Origin: Gordonia bronchialis DSM 43247
GTDB taxonomy: Bacteria; Actinomycetota; Actinomycetes; Mycobacteriales; Mycobacteriaceae
Assembly (NCBI RefSeq): GCF_000024785.1
Contig: NC_013442.1
Span: 1-64,000, forward strand
Direction: 5' to 3'
Length of the DNA stretch: 64,000 nt
Both the position numbers and the translations under genes were made by a program. Under the pieces are notes generated by a model. The model saw only the letters and a program-made list of their open reading frames with translations, made no database searches and was not told the DNA's origin. Position 1 is the stretch's first letter. Each line of letters starts with the position of its first letter. This document shows positions 33,189 to 41,567 of this stretch, piece after piece.

Positions 33189-33548
33189 TTGAGTGCTATC
33201 GCAGGAAGGTCGGGGAACAGCCTTGTGTACGCGCGGGTCGTCGCCGATGCGCGCCGCGGGCTGACTGTTGGTGAAATCGGCGGCGTCACCCACGTGTCGG
33301 AAAGGTCGGTCCACAACTGGGCGTCAGGGAAGAGTCGACCTGAAGGCGAGCAGCGCGACAGACTCCTCGAACTCAAGTACATCGTCGAAGGTCTGTCGGA
33401 GGTGTATGAGGATGAGGGAATCGAAATCTGGTTGCATGCGCGGCAACGCAGCCTTGGCGGAAAGTCGCCGTTAGAGCTACTCCGCAACGGCCAGTTTGAC
33501 GACGTGCTCGAAGCGGTTGATCGGCTGGCGGGCGGACCCAGACGGTGA
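33189..33548 (+). CDS. Xre-type antitoxin of a RES toxin-antitoxin system
   Basis: About 119 residues. The N-terminal half holds an HTH (LTVGEIGGVTHVSERSVHNW then ASGKSRP) and the C-terminal half a toxin-binding MbcA/ParS-type domain (RQRSLGGKSPLELLRNGQFD then DVLEAVDRLAGG). TTG 33189 with GGGAG seven bases upstream is preferred to GTG 33165, which lacks a ribosome-binding site. The toxin starts in a GTGA overlap. It should neutralise the RES toxin by covering its active site and repress the operon. Confidence 0.8.
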   Translation: MSAIAGRSGNSLVYARVVADARRGLTVGEIGGVTHVSERSVHNWASGKSRPEGEQRDRLLELKYIVEGLSEVYEDEGIEIWLHARQRSLGGKSPLELLRNGQFDDVLEAVDRLAGGPRR

Positions 33549-34114
33549 GCGAACGACAACGCACGCCGGCTGAGCGAGTCGCCAGCGTGGGAGGTGTATC
33601 TATCTCAGGCGTGTTCCTGCGACATGCGGCACCGAATCGCGACGCCTTCGCCGGTGGACGAGGCGGACGGTGGGGAGACACGTTCCCTGTCATCTACCTC
33701 GGTCGTCCACTCAACAGCTGCATCGAGGAGGCTTACCGGCATCTCGTCGACGAGGCCGGGATTCCAGCCCATCTGGTCAGGGCCCGCACCCTCTACAGCG
33801 TCCGGGTGGACGTAACCAACGTCCTGGATCTCCGGGGCGATGCTGCGGTCGATGCAGTCGACCTGTCCCAGACTGACCTGGAATCCGCGGTCGGGGATTA
33901 CGAGCGATGTCAACGAGTCGCCGCGGCGGCCCACCAACTCGAATACCACGGGATCATCGCCCCGGCGGCGACAGGGCAAGGCGAAACCCTTGCCCTGTTT
34001 CGACAACGGCTTTCAGCCACTGAGATGCCGACGGTCATCGACCGCGAGGCGTGGACCACTCTGCCACCCCGGCCAGGCACGTCAGGGCCCGCTTTACGGA
34101 TAGTTCGGAGCTAG
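33545..34114 (+). CDS. RES-domain toxin (MbcT-like NAD+-degrading family)
   Basis: A 189-residue protein. FAGGRGGRWGDTFPVIYLGR and PLNSCIEEAYRHLVDEAG carry the R…G-R-W and the Glu-containing motif of RES toxins, and the C-terminal part has the usual small beta strands and LEYHGIIAPAA with a late Ser-rich end. Family members break down NAD+ by phosphorolysis or hydrolysis. GTG 33545 overlaps the antitoxin stop. This is a second RES protein in the window besides the HEPN-RES protein at 26779. Confidence 0.8.
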   Translation: MSERQRTPAERVASVGGVSISGVFLRHAAPNRDAFAGGRGGRWGDTFPVIYLGRPLNSCIEEAYRHLVDEAGIPAHLVRARTLYSVRVDVTNVLDLRGDAAVDAVDLSQTDLESAVGDYERCQRVAAAAHQLEYHGIIAPAATGQGETLALFRQRLSATEMPTVIDREAWTTLPPRPGTSGPALRIVRS

Positions 34115-34125
34115 GGCCAATACCT

Positions 34126-34225
34126 AGTCGGTGACCTGCGAGTATGGCCAGGTGCCGATTGATCTGCCTGACAGTTGATCTGAGACAAACGGCTGGGACG
34201 GCCGTTGAACCGATCGACTGACGAC
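34126..34225 (+). repeat. 100-bp imperfect direct repeat, copy A
   Basis: This 100-bp unit starts AGTCGGTGACCTGCG and ends ACCGATCGACTGACGAC. It recurs imperfectly at 34289-34389. Shared blocks include CAGGTGCCGAT, TGATCTGAGACAA and CCGATCGACTGAC. Confidence 0.75.
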
Positions 34226-34288
34226 TGTCACCCGCCGACAGCAGGTGTCGGATGACAGGGTAATTGATAGCGGTGACAGGCATCTGGG

Positions 34289-34389
34289 AGTCGGTGACCT
34301 GCGGCGATAGTCAGGTGCCGATCAACGGTCGTGACAAGTGATCTGAGACAAGATAACTGGCGCGGCCGATGAGCCGATCGACTGACAAC
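34289..34389 (+). repeat. 100-bp imperfect direct repeat, copy B
   Basis: The second copy of the 34126-34225 unit, starting 163 bp later. Both copies are rich in GTGAC, TGACA and GTGTC words. Downstream (34430-34510) the sequence carries words shared with 31670-31745 beyond the toxin-antitoxin block. Confidence 0.75.
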
Positions 34390-34529
34390 GAATGTGGGAG
34401 GACACGCGGAATCGTGCCAGGTCAGGGACCCCGGACTCCCAAGTAAGTGTCATCAAGTCCCAAAAGGGTGTCAAAGTCTCAGTTACGTTGTCACCCGACA
34501 GCAGGGGCAGCGTGTCCACCTGCATCTGT

Positions 34530-34653
34530 TGCAATATTACAGGTTTTAGTTGACATAAGATATATTAACGGCGATTAGGTTGTGTAGCAACATATTTCGT
34601 CACCAGTGACGAAAGTGTACGTGAATCACGAGGCTAACGCCCAGGCATAGTGT
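34530..34653. other. AT-rich noncoding tract with a 9-bp-arm palindrome
   Basis: From about 34535 to 34600 the sequence is distinctly AT-rich (TTGACATAAGATATATTAACG). TTTCGTCAC (34595-34603) and GTGACGAAA (34606-34614) form a near-perfect palindrome. A promoter, a binding site, or a duplex-opening element of an origin are possible. No gene is seen between the RES toxin and the fragment at 34654. Confidence 0.45.
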
Positions 34654-34869
34654 CTACTTCTGGACGCTGGGCAAGCGGACATATTCGGCTGGCACGGCCT
34701 GATTTCCGTCGATGCTGAACACTCGTTCGTCGCCCATGCCCTCGACGCTACGACGGCCGAGTATCGAACGACAGGAGTCTGCCGCCAGCCGGTTAGGTCC
34801 CAACGCGAAACGCCGCTGCGCGTGTTGGTGATCTCGGGGCCCGCCCGGTGGGTGCCGCTGGCAGGTCCC
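34654..34869 (-). pseudogene. 3' remnant of a gene cut off at the IS end
   Basis: An open minus-strand frame without a start runs from the inner edge of the IS to TAG at 34654 (71 codons). Its last part, RRSVEGMGDERVFSIDGNQA followed by VPAEYVRLPSVQK, has protein-like composition and coding-type third positions. The 5' part is not found on the other side of the IS, so either the IS arrived with a deletion or this is the tail of an older element. Not recognised. Confidence 0.3.
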
Positions 34870-34916
34870 CGATAACCGGTCCAGGCAGTTCTAGAGCCAG
34901 TTCCTTGTTGTGATCG

Positions 34917-35750
34917 TCAGTCGATCTCGCAGCCCACGGGGTGATGTTGGTGGGTGCATCCGGCAGCGTACTCGGCCGGCGTTTGGTAGCCCAGCGCCGA
35001 GTGCCGGTGTCGGTGGTTGTGGTCGTCTTTGAAGTCGTCGATGACCACGCGGGCCTCGATCAGTGTGGGCCAGCAGTTGCGGTTCAAACACTCATCGCGC
35101 AACCGGTTGTTGAACGACTCGATGAACCCGTTGTTCCACGGTGTGCCGGGCGGAATGTAGGAGATCCCCACCGACCCTGCACAGAACGCCTGCAGGGCTT
35201 CTGAGATGAACTCAGGGCCGTTGTCCATGCGCAGCACCATCGGCGGGCCACCCCAGATCGCGAACGTCTTCTCCAACTCCTCGATCAACCGCTCAGCCGG
35301 AATCGAGCGGTCCACGATGTTCAGCAGCGACATCCGGGTGTGTTCGTCAACCATGGACGCGATCTTGATCTTCTTCCCATCCACGGTGGAATCGAACTGA
35401 AAGTCCAATGCCCATACCACTTTCGGTGCGTCCGCGACAACGACCGGGACCGATGACTGGCCGGCGCGTTTGCGGCGCGGAGCGCGCCGCACTTGCAGGC
35501 CCTCTTCTTTCCACAACCGGTGCACTTTCTTCTTGTTGATCTCGATGCCGTCGTCGAAGCGCAGGTGTGCCCACGCGCGCCGGAACCCGTGCCGGGGGTT
35601 CTTGCGGGCATACGTGCGTAGCTGCTCGCGCAGTGCGGCGTCGGGGTCGGCCGGGGTGTGCGCTTGCGGCAGCCGTCGATAGGCGGAACGGGAAAGCCCA
35701 ACTACCTTGCACGCCATGCGTTCTGACATGCTCTTGACGTCCTTGAGCAT
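34917..35750 (-). CDS. IS3-family transposase OrfB (DDE integrase domain)
   Basis: 277 residues from an internal start; the functional product is made by -1 frameshifting from orfA. The N-terminal HTH_21 region is followed by the DDE core: VVWALDFQFDST (first Asp), VLRMDNGPEFIS (second Asp), and WNNGFIESFNNRLRDECLNR (Glu), spaced as in IS3 rve domains. It catalyses cleavage and strand transfer of the IS ends. The reading frame is complete. Confidence 0.9.
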   Translation of the reverse strand: MLKDVKSMSERMACKVVGLSRSAYRRLPQAHTPADPDAALREQLRTYARKNPRHGFRRAWAHLRFDDGIEINKKKVHRLWKEEGLQVRRAPRRKRAGQSSVPVVVADAPKVVWALDFQFDSTVDGKKIKIASMVDEHTRMSLLNIVDRSIPAERLIEELEKTFAIWGGPPMVLRMDNGPEFISEALQAFCAGSVGISYIPPGTPWNNGFIESFNNRLRDECLNRNCWPTLIEARVVIDDFKDDHNHRHRHSALGYQTPAEYAAGCTHQHHPVGCEID

Positions 35751-35779
35751 GTCGATGGCGGCGCGTTTGGCGGTCGGGC

Positions 35780-36070
35780 TCAGAATTTTCCCTTGGCGAT
35801 CTCCCGCAGCGCGTCTTTCTCGAGCTCGGCATCGGCGAGCAGCCGCTTGAGTCGGCTGTTCTGCTCGCGCAGCTCTTTGAGTTCCTTGGCGGCGTCGCCG
35901 TCCATACCGCCGTACTGGCGGCGCCAGTTGTACAACGTGGCCGCCGACACCTCAAGATCGGCAGCGATTTCCTCGCCGGTCTTGCCTTCCGCGGCCAACT
36001 CATCGGCCCGGCGCAATTTGCGCACGATGTCCTCCGCCGAATGACGCTTCCGTCCTGCCATGTTCTTCAT
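35780..36070 (-). CDS. IS3-family transposase OrfA (HTH, leucine zipper)
   Basis: A 96-residue protein with an HTH_Tnp_1 domain (KTGEEIAADLEVSAATLYNW) and a leucine-zipper-like tail (ELKELREQNSRLKRLLADAE). The orfB frame lies at -1 relative to orfA, and a slippery GGGAAAA run occurs just before the orfA stop, so a fused OrfAB is expected by programmed frameshift. AAGGGA lies before ATG 36070. Confidence 0.9.
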   Translation of the reverse strand: MKNMAGRKRHSAEDIVRKLRRADELAAEGKTGEEIAADLEVSAATLYNWRRQYGGMDGDAAKELKELREQNSRLKRLLADAELEKDALREIAKGKF

Positions 36071-36175
36071 CGTCCCTTCTCCGCCCTCATCAGGGCAATC
36101 AGGACTCTAAAACAACCCGGACCGGCTCACGGGGGACACGCCACCGCGACTATCCGCGGCGCCCACCGGTCAGGT

Positions 36176-36670
36176 TCAGTTCGACGAACTCTCCTGGTCC
36201 TCGCGCACCAGCTTCACGATCTCTGGTAGCACCTCGAACCCGAGAGCTCGTTGGAATCCCTTCATGTCAGGGTCGTACACCGCCCACACCGGATACTCGG
36301 GGCTCGTCAGACCATGCTCGTCTTCGAGCCAGTCCGCGGCCACCACGAACGGTGCGGTCCAGTTGTTGAGTCGCCGTGAGTCGTCGTAATCACCCAGCCG
36401 ATACACCGACGCTCTTGACACGAATCCACCTTGCTTGATCGCCAGATCGAATGCCGCGAGCTGCACATCTTTGCCCCGTTCCTCGAGGTGTTCACGCAGC
36501 AGTGTCACGTGGGCGAGGGTCCACCCGGTCGACACCGCGTCTCGCCACGAGCCGTCATCGACCTCGCGTTCGTCGATCTCGGCTTCCCGCAGCGACGCCA
36601 CAAACCTCAGAATGTCGGCGACTTGCTCAGGGGTCAGATCGCCCACGTCAAGCGTTAGACTGTCAGACAT
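36176..36670 (-). CDS. Hypothetical protein next to the restriction-methylase
   Basis: A 164-residue acidic protein. It opens with LTPEQVADILRFVASLREAE, then QGGFVSRASVYRLGDYDDSR and a C-terminal VWAVYDPDMKGFQRALGFEV segment. It has no Cys cluster, signal or membrane helix. AGAGGA precedes ATG 36670. It lies downstream of the MmeI-like gene on the same strand after 380 bp containing a strong hairpin, so it may be a separate unit. Not recognised. Confidence 0.6.
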   Translation of the reverse strand: MSDSLTLDVGDLTPEQVADILRFVASLREAEIDEREVDDGSWRDAVSTGWTLAHVTLLREHLEERGKDVQLAAFDLAIKQGGFVSRASVYRLGDYDDSRRLNNWTAPFVVAADWLEDEHGLTSPEYPVWAVYDPDMKGFQRALGFEVLPEIVKLVREDQESSSN

Positions 36671-36692
36671 CGAGATATTTCCTCTCGGTTGA

Positions 36693-36741
36693 GGCCCCTC
36701 CAGGAGCGCACAGCTTGCCGGCGCGTTGCTCCAGGAGGGGC
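36693..36741 (-). terminator. Hairpin between the restriction-methylase and 36670
   Basis: GCCCCTCCAGGAGC (36693-36706) pairs with GCTCCAGGAGGGGC (36728-36741) with one internal mismatch. It may terminate the upstream gene, or, lying 22 bp before the next start codon, act as a leader hairpin. Confidence 0.6.
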
Positions 36742-37052
36742 TATCTTTGCCACCCGGTTGGGCGTCTACCTCAGATTACACGATGTTAACCATTCGTTCA
36801 GACCCTCTAATGCACGGGTAGATCTTTGTAACGGTAATGTTCCGAGTCAATCGTTGCGCTACAACAGGTTTCGGCAGATCTGATAGTTTCCGGCCGGGGA
36901 TTCTTGTGGAATGGCGGGACTCCCCGGTCGTCGCTACCTGCCGTCTCCCCCACGTACGGGGTTGCAGGTGGCGGCACACTTTTGCGGTCGCGAGAAGGGA
37001 TGACCATGGGTCGCTGTCGTTGTCGACCGGAGCGTCCCAGGCGAGCGCTCGG
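36742..37052. other. Noncoding spacer after the restriction-methylase
   Basis: No convincing gene. A CCGGGGA/TCCCCGG hairpin around 36893-36936 could be a terminator of the MmeI-like gene. The stretch from about 36770 to 36890 is less GC-rich and probably contains the promoter for the 164-residue gene. Confidence 0.45.
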
Positions 37053-39878
37053 TTAGGCGTCGGCGGAGAGGTTGCGGTAGAGCTCGAAGAGCAGTTCCAG
37101 CCGTTGCCGCTCGTTGTTGAGCCGTCGGCTCGCACCGAGGGCTGTGTCGACTTCTTTGTCGAGACGGTGGTGTGCCTTGAGGAGTTCTGGGTCCATGGCG
37201 AGGGGGTTGTATGCCTCGGCGAGGCTGCGGTTGGGGTGTAGTGCGCGGGCGGCGAGAATTCCGCGTCCGGCGGCAATGATCTTTGCGCGAGTCGCTGATG
37301 TCAGTGCCGGGACGGGAAAGGTGTTCCACGTCAGCGTGTTTGCGAATCGGACTCGTGATTCCAGGCGGCCGCCGATGGCCTTCTGCCAGGCGATGAACAT
37401 CGCTGACGATACGAGAGCGAATTGTAGGCCGTCGGTGTCTTCGATGGTGAACGTGAGATCGCTGGCGATGGTGGTCGGGCTGATCGCCGCGGCGATGTAG
37501 TACGGGCGTGTCTCGCTGCACACTTTCGGCAGGCACAGGTGAGGTACGTCGCGGTGGGAACGCTGGCCGAACAGGTGCGGGGTCGATGCCATAGCGCGGG
37601 TACTTGCGGCTTTGCTTCTGGATCGCATGAGCGCGACCTTTTCCAGACGCTCTTTGAGGATGGGGCTGCGTTTGATGTCGGCGGGGTCCATGTCCACGAG
37701 CCATAGGCACCAGCGCGGCAGATTGTGGAGCAGCTCCCGTGAACCGATGAACGGACGCACGTACTGCGCAGCGACCGGATCGGCGATGACGGAGGGGTAG
37801 TCGTCGTTCTCGACGATGAGGTTTCCCTCGTCACGGGCCATGTTGCCGAAGACCGCAGGCACGATCTCGGGTGAGAGTGGTCGATTGCGTTTGGTGATCA
37901 GCACCGCCGGTGCGTCGACGAGGTAGGCGTTGATGTCGGTGGTGACCTGCACCGGTTCTGGGTCGGCTTTCGGTGATGGATAGGTGAACAGTCGCTGTTT
38001 GACTGTCAGGTCCTTGGTGAAACCGACGATGACGCAGTGGACAGCGGCTTTGCCGGGCGCTTGGGAGTCCCAGGCGAAGGTGCGGTGGGCGAATGCGATA
38101 CGCCAACCGTTGGCGGTGATCGGTCCGAACAGCCGTGGCACCTGGTCGCCCTGCACGATTGAGTTGGTGGTGACGAACGCGAACGCGCCAGGTCGCTGCG
38201 CGAGGAGGTCGAGGGTCTTGGCGTGCCAGGCTGTCACGTAGTCGAGCCGGCTGATGTCGCGGGTGCCCCACGCGCGACGTAGCTGCTCGGCTTGGTCGTC
38301 GGTGCGGGTGGCGTGGCCGAGGAACGGTGGGTTGCCGAAGACGAACGTCTGGCCCGCTACGGCCGGCAGTTGCGCTTTCCAGTCGAGGTCGAGGGCGTCT
38401 GCGTGGGTGATATGCGCGGTGATGGTGATGGGAAGGCGTTCGGGGGCTTGCCCAATCGCTTCGGCGAGGTTGAGGTTGGCCTGGTGGTCGACAAGGAACA
38501 TCGCGGTCTCGGCGATTTTCGCTGGCCACCAGTTGATTTCGAATCCATGGAAGCGGTCGATGGTCAGCTTCTGTTCGAGGGTGGCATCGAGCGACATTCC
38601 GGTCTCGCCGAGTCGGCGGCGACGTTCGACGATGATGTCGGTTTCGATTTCACGCAGCTTGGCGTAGGCGACGTTGAGGAAGTTGCCGGAGCCACAGGCG
38701 GGATCGACATAGATGTTCGATGCCAGTTCGTCCTGGAAGGCGGCGAGTTGGGCGGCGCTGGTGGACTTGTTCGCGATCAGACGGTCAGCGCGGGCCCGGT
38801 AGGTGTCAAGGAACAGAGGCCCAATGGTTTTGAGGATGTTGTCTTCGGTGGTGTAGTGCTCGCCCGCGGTGCGCCGCGCCTCCCGAGACTTCACCAGCTG
38901 GAACATCGCCCCGAAGATCGCCGGGCTGATGCGGGTCCACCGGAACCGGCAGGCAGCCAGCAGAGCTTCACGCATGTCGTGGGTGAAGAAATCCGCTGGC
39001 ATGGTGTCGAGGAACAGTGCACCGTTGACGAAAGGGAAACGGGCGATCAGGTCGGGTAGCGTGCGGGGGCGCCGCTCGGCGGGGGTATTGAGGACCTGGA
39101 ACAGGGTGACGAGTTGACCGCCCAGGGTGTCGGCGGTGGTGGTCTGATCGACCCACCGGTAGAACAGGTCTGCCTCCCACAGGCCGGCATCGTCGCCATA
39201 GAGCAGAAATAGAATACGGGTCAGGAACATCGAGGCGTGCTGGACGGCGGCGTCCTCCTCGTCGGGATCCTGCGCGGCGCCGTCAGCGACCGGGGCGTCG
39301 GCATCGTCACCGACCATGGCGGCATAAAGACCAGCCATGAGTCGCGCGGCGTGGATCGAGGCGTCCTGTTCCTCGGCGCGAGTGACTGTCTCGTGACCGG
39401 CGAGAAACAGCAGTTCGTCGAGATGCTCTGGGCTCTGCCCGACGGGGAACTCGACCGACCATGACTCGTCGCCGAGGCGGTCGATGCGAATCCGGGCGAA
39501 GTCTGTGACCAGCACATACTTAGGGAATTCGTGTTGGCCGATCGAACCGCCGGCCAGATAATCCAATGCCTGGTCGTGTGCCTTCACCAGGTCAGCACCC
39601 ACCGATTTCGCTTCGCCGATGAACACTCCGGATTGGAAGACGTCGATGTAGCCGCCGCGGCCGGTCGTAGCGCGCAACGCGTCACGCTCGAACAAGTCAC
39701 GCCGGGAGGCGTTAATGCCGAAGCAGCCGAGCAGATCAGACCAGAACGACTGGGCATAGCTTTTCTCAGTGTGAGGTGCTGCTGTGCTCTCCCATTTGGC
39801 AACCGTGCCTGACCAGTGAGTCGCGAAATCGCGAAGCCGGCGGAGTACCTCTCCGCGGTCTACACCCGTTGCTGACAA
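37053..39878 (-). CDS. MmeI-like type II restriction-modification enzyme
   Basis: A 941-residue single-chain enzyme. The N-terminal nuclease shows GGYIDVFQSGVFIGEAKSVG with D79, E89 and K91 forming a PD-ExK site. A helical spacer follows, then the N6-adenine methylase core with VDPACGSGNFLNVAY (motif I, about residue 393) and FGNPPFLG (motif IV, about 516). The C-terminal 300 residues should hold target recognition. Size and order match MmeI/type IIL enzymes, which methylate one strand and cut at a distance. TTG 39878 has GGAGGAG eight bases upstream. Catalytic motifs look intact, so it is probably active. Confidence 0.85.
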   Translation of the reverse strand: MSATGVDRGEVLRRLRDFATHWSGTVAKWESTAAPHTEKSYAQSFWSDLLGCFGINASRRDLFERDALRATTGRGGYIDVFQSGVFIGEAKSVGADLVKAHDQALDYLAGGSIGQHEFPKYVLVTDFARIRIDRLGDESWSVEFPVGQSPEHLDELLFLAGHETVTRAEEQDASIHAARLMAGLYAAMVGDDADAPVADGAAQDPDEEDAAVQHASMFLTRILFLLYGDDAGLWEADLFYRWVDQTTTADTLGGQLVTLFQVLNTPAERRPRTLPDLIARFPFVNGALFLDTMPADFFTHDMREALLAACRFRWTRISPAIFGAMFQLVKSREARRTAGEHYTTEDNILKTIGPLFLDTYRARADRLIANKSTSAAQLAAFQDELASNIYVDPACGSGNFLNVAYAKLREIETDIIVERRRRLGETGMSLDATLEQKLTIDRFHGFEINWWPAKIAETAMFLVDHQANLNLAEAIGQAPERLPITITAHITHADALDLDWKAQLPAVAGQTFVFGNPPFLGHATRTDDQAEQLRRAWGTRDISRLDYVTAWHAKTLDLLAQRPGAFAFVTTNSIVQGDQVPRLFGPITANGWRIAFAHRTFAWDSQAPGKAAVHCVIVGFTKDLTVKQRLFTYPSPKADPEPVQVTTDINAYLVDAPAVLITKRNRPLSPEIVPAVFGNMARDEGNLIVENDDYPSVIADPVAAQYVRPFIGSRELLHNLPRWCLWLVDMDPADIKRSPILKERLEKVALMRSRSKAASTRAMASTPHLFGQRSHRDVPHLCLPKVCSETRPYYIAAAISPTTIASDLTFTIEDTDGLQFALVSSAMFIAWQKAIGGRLESRVRFANTLTWNTFPVPALTSATRAKIIAAGRGILAARALHPNRSLAEAYNPLAMDPELLKAHHRLDKEVDTALGASRRLNNERQRLELLFELYRNLSADA

Positions 39879-40075
39879 CCGCCCAGCTCCTCCCCCGACA
39901 CCGTCGGACCGCGTTTTATCCGCTCATCATCACATCCGGCAACCCTCACACGTGGTGCGGCGTCGCCGACACCCTTTCCGCGCTGGCCGGTCACGCCCCG
40001 GACTCGGCTACACCTACGATTCGCGACCGCAACGCCGATCACCTGCGCGATGTCGACCGAACGTGCCCTGGGGCG

Positions 40076-41221
40076 CTAGTCGAGTGACGGACTGAGGTCG
40101 GCGTCTGTGGTGTGGTCGGCCCATCGGAGGGTGGTGGGGTCGACGATGTAGTGTTTGTGATCCTCGCCGATGATCAGGTGTCGGGTGCCCGATTCCCACG
40201 CCCCGTCGACATGGTGGGGATGGTAGCGCCCGACGACGAGGCGGCCAGGTTGCTGACGTCGCGACGGCGGGAGGTCGCCAGGTGGGTAGTCGCTGAGGCG
40301 GGCTCGAACGCGGTCCCCGCCGCCGGCGCCGTGAGCGGCGGGATAGGCAGTGTCATCGTCAGACCATTCGTAGCCGCATGCGGCGCACCGGTATTCCAGG
40401 GTGGGTCCGGTGATGACGCAGCCGGCGAGGGCGACACCCAGGCCCGGAGGACCAGCAGGCATGCCCCAGATCACTTCGAGGGTGCGTTCGGCAGAACACG
40501 ATGGACACAACGGCCGCCGCGCGCAGATGAGATCAGCGAGGCTGACCGGCAGGGGTTGATGCAACCGGTCGTGGCAGTCGGAACACACCGCCACCGGGGA
40601 GCCGTCGGCAAACGCGGGGTCCTCGTCGTCGCCGACGTTGCGTTGGTGGGATTCGGCAGGCAGATCTGGGGTGAACTGTCGACCGCAGCCGACACAGTCG
40701 GCCGGCCCGAACGGTGCTCCGGGCGGGGCGTCGGCCGGATGCCAGCGACACCAGGAGTCGTCGACCTCGCGCCACGGTGTGGGGTGGGCCTCTTCAGCTT
40801 CGATCGCGGCGAGAAACTGCTGGCCCAGGGTGTCGTCGGTGATCGTCACCGGCGCCTCCGGCAGGGTGTCGCCTAATCGTTTCTCGATCGCCCGCAGCGA
40901 CAATCCCTGGTCGAAGGGGCCCCACTCTGAGTCGGGTTCGGCGTTGAGGCCATCGTCTTCGGAGCTGCGGGACAGGGTGTCGATCTTGATGATCGCTGGG
41001 CTGGGGGCGTCGACCAGGTACACCATGGTGTCGCCGGCAGCATACGTTCGTGGCGTCCGCCAGACGAGATCGTCGATGTCGGGGTCATCGTCCTCGCCAG
41101 GGAAAAAGCAATTGACGGCTTGCCGCCACGGCTGTAGCAGGCACAGTTGCACTCGTCCGCTGTCCGCTTCGCCTGCGCCGGCGGACTGGGGAGTTCTCTT
41201 GCGGGCTACCACTCGGCCCAT
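40076..41221 (-). CDS. Cys-rich zinc-finger/HNH-like protein
   Basis: About 381 residues. CVGCGRQFTPDLPAESHQRN…AVCSDCHDRLHQP forms a four-Cys cluster with a DRLH motif reminiscent of HNH nucleases, and CPSCSAERTLEV…YRCAACGYEWSD forms a second zinc ribbon. The N-terminal 150 residues are acidic with an OB- or beta-like part. ATG 41221 is preferred over GTG 41278, which would overlap the upstream gene by 73 bp. A nucleic-acid-binding or nicking role in the defence-like block is plausible. No exact family recognised. Confidence 0.55.
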   Translation of the reverse strand: MGRVVARKRTPQSAGAGEADSGRVQLCLLQPWRQAVNCFFPGEDDDPDIDDLVWRTPRTYAAGDTMVYLVDAPSPAIIKIDTLSRSSEDDGLNAEPDSEWGPFDQGLSLRAIEKRLGDTLPEAPVTITDDTLGQQFLAAIEAEEAHPTPWREVDDSWCRWHPADAPPGAPFGPADCVGCGRQFTPDLPAESHQRNVGDDEDPAFADGSPVAVCSDCHDRLHQPLPVSLADLICARRPLCPSCSAERTLEVIWGMPAGPPGLGVALAGCVITGPTLEYRCAACGYEWSDDDTAYPAAHGAGGGDRVRARLSDYPPGDLPPSRRQQPGRLVVGRYHPHHVDGAWESGTRHLIIGEDHKHYIVDPTTLRWADHTTDADLSPSLD

Positions 41222-41469
41222 TCGGCGAATTGCTTCCACGAGATCGGAATCCGCTTTTGTCCGTGTTTGGGTCGCCACTGCAGATTGCCCTCGGAAACGT
41301 AGAGGGTGCCGAGGGTTTTGCCGTCGATCGCGACATCGAATTCGAAGTCGATGCCGGCGACGCGAACCCTGCTGGCGCTGAACCGCACGTCATGATCGGC
41401 CACGATGATCCCTCCCCAACAAACCGCACCTGGTGTCGATCCCTTTTCGCGAACGTAGCGAACGGCCAT
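41206..41469 (-). CDS. Small hypothetical protein coupled to the zinc-finger gene
   Basis: An 87-residue beta-rich protein (ADHDVRFSASRVRVAGIDFE; GTLYVSEGNLQWRPKHGQKR) ending FAEWAEW, with a stop inside the start region of the zinc-finger gene. The end resembles small proteins that finish with SWxxFAEW, but I do not know the family. The two overlapping genes probably form a unit. Confidence 0.5.
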   Translation of the reverse strand: MAVRYVREKGSTPGAVCWGGIIVADHDVRFSASRVRVAGIDFEFDVAIDGKTLGTLYVSEGNLQWRPKHGQKRIPISWKQFAEWAEW

Positions 41470-41567
41470 CGCTTCGGCAAGGATGCGTTCAGTGCCGATG
41501 CCAGCTCACCAGGCCAGTGATCGCCGGTTGCTTCGGGACCTAGACCCTACGTCGAGGGATTAGACAG

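Larger units (their letters stand above)
34873..36129 (-). mobile_element. IS3-family insertion sequence
   Basis: About 1.26 kb carrying orfA and orfB in IS3 order. Imperfect terminal inverted repeats are visible: the left end has CCGGTCCAGGCAGTTCTAGA and the right end, read inward, has CCGGTCCGGGTTGTTTTAGA. The right end begins TGAGCCGG as in IS3 relatives. No clear target-site duplication was found, so the flanks may have been rearranged. Both reading frames look intact. Confidence 0.85.

Noticed and set aside
36837..37241. 134-codon plus-strand frame between the 164-aa gene and the MmeI-like gene
   Set aside because: It runs antisense into the end of the restriction-methylase gene and has no domain; judged a shadow.
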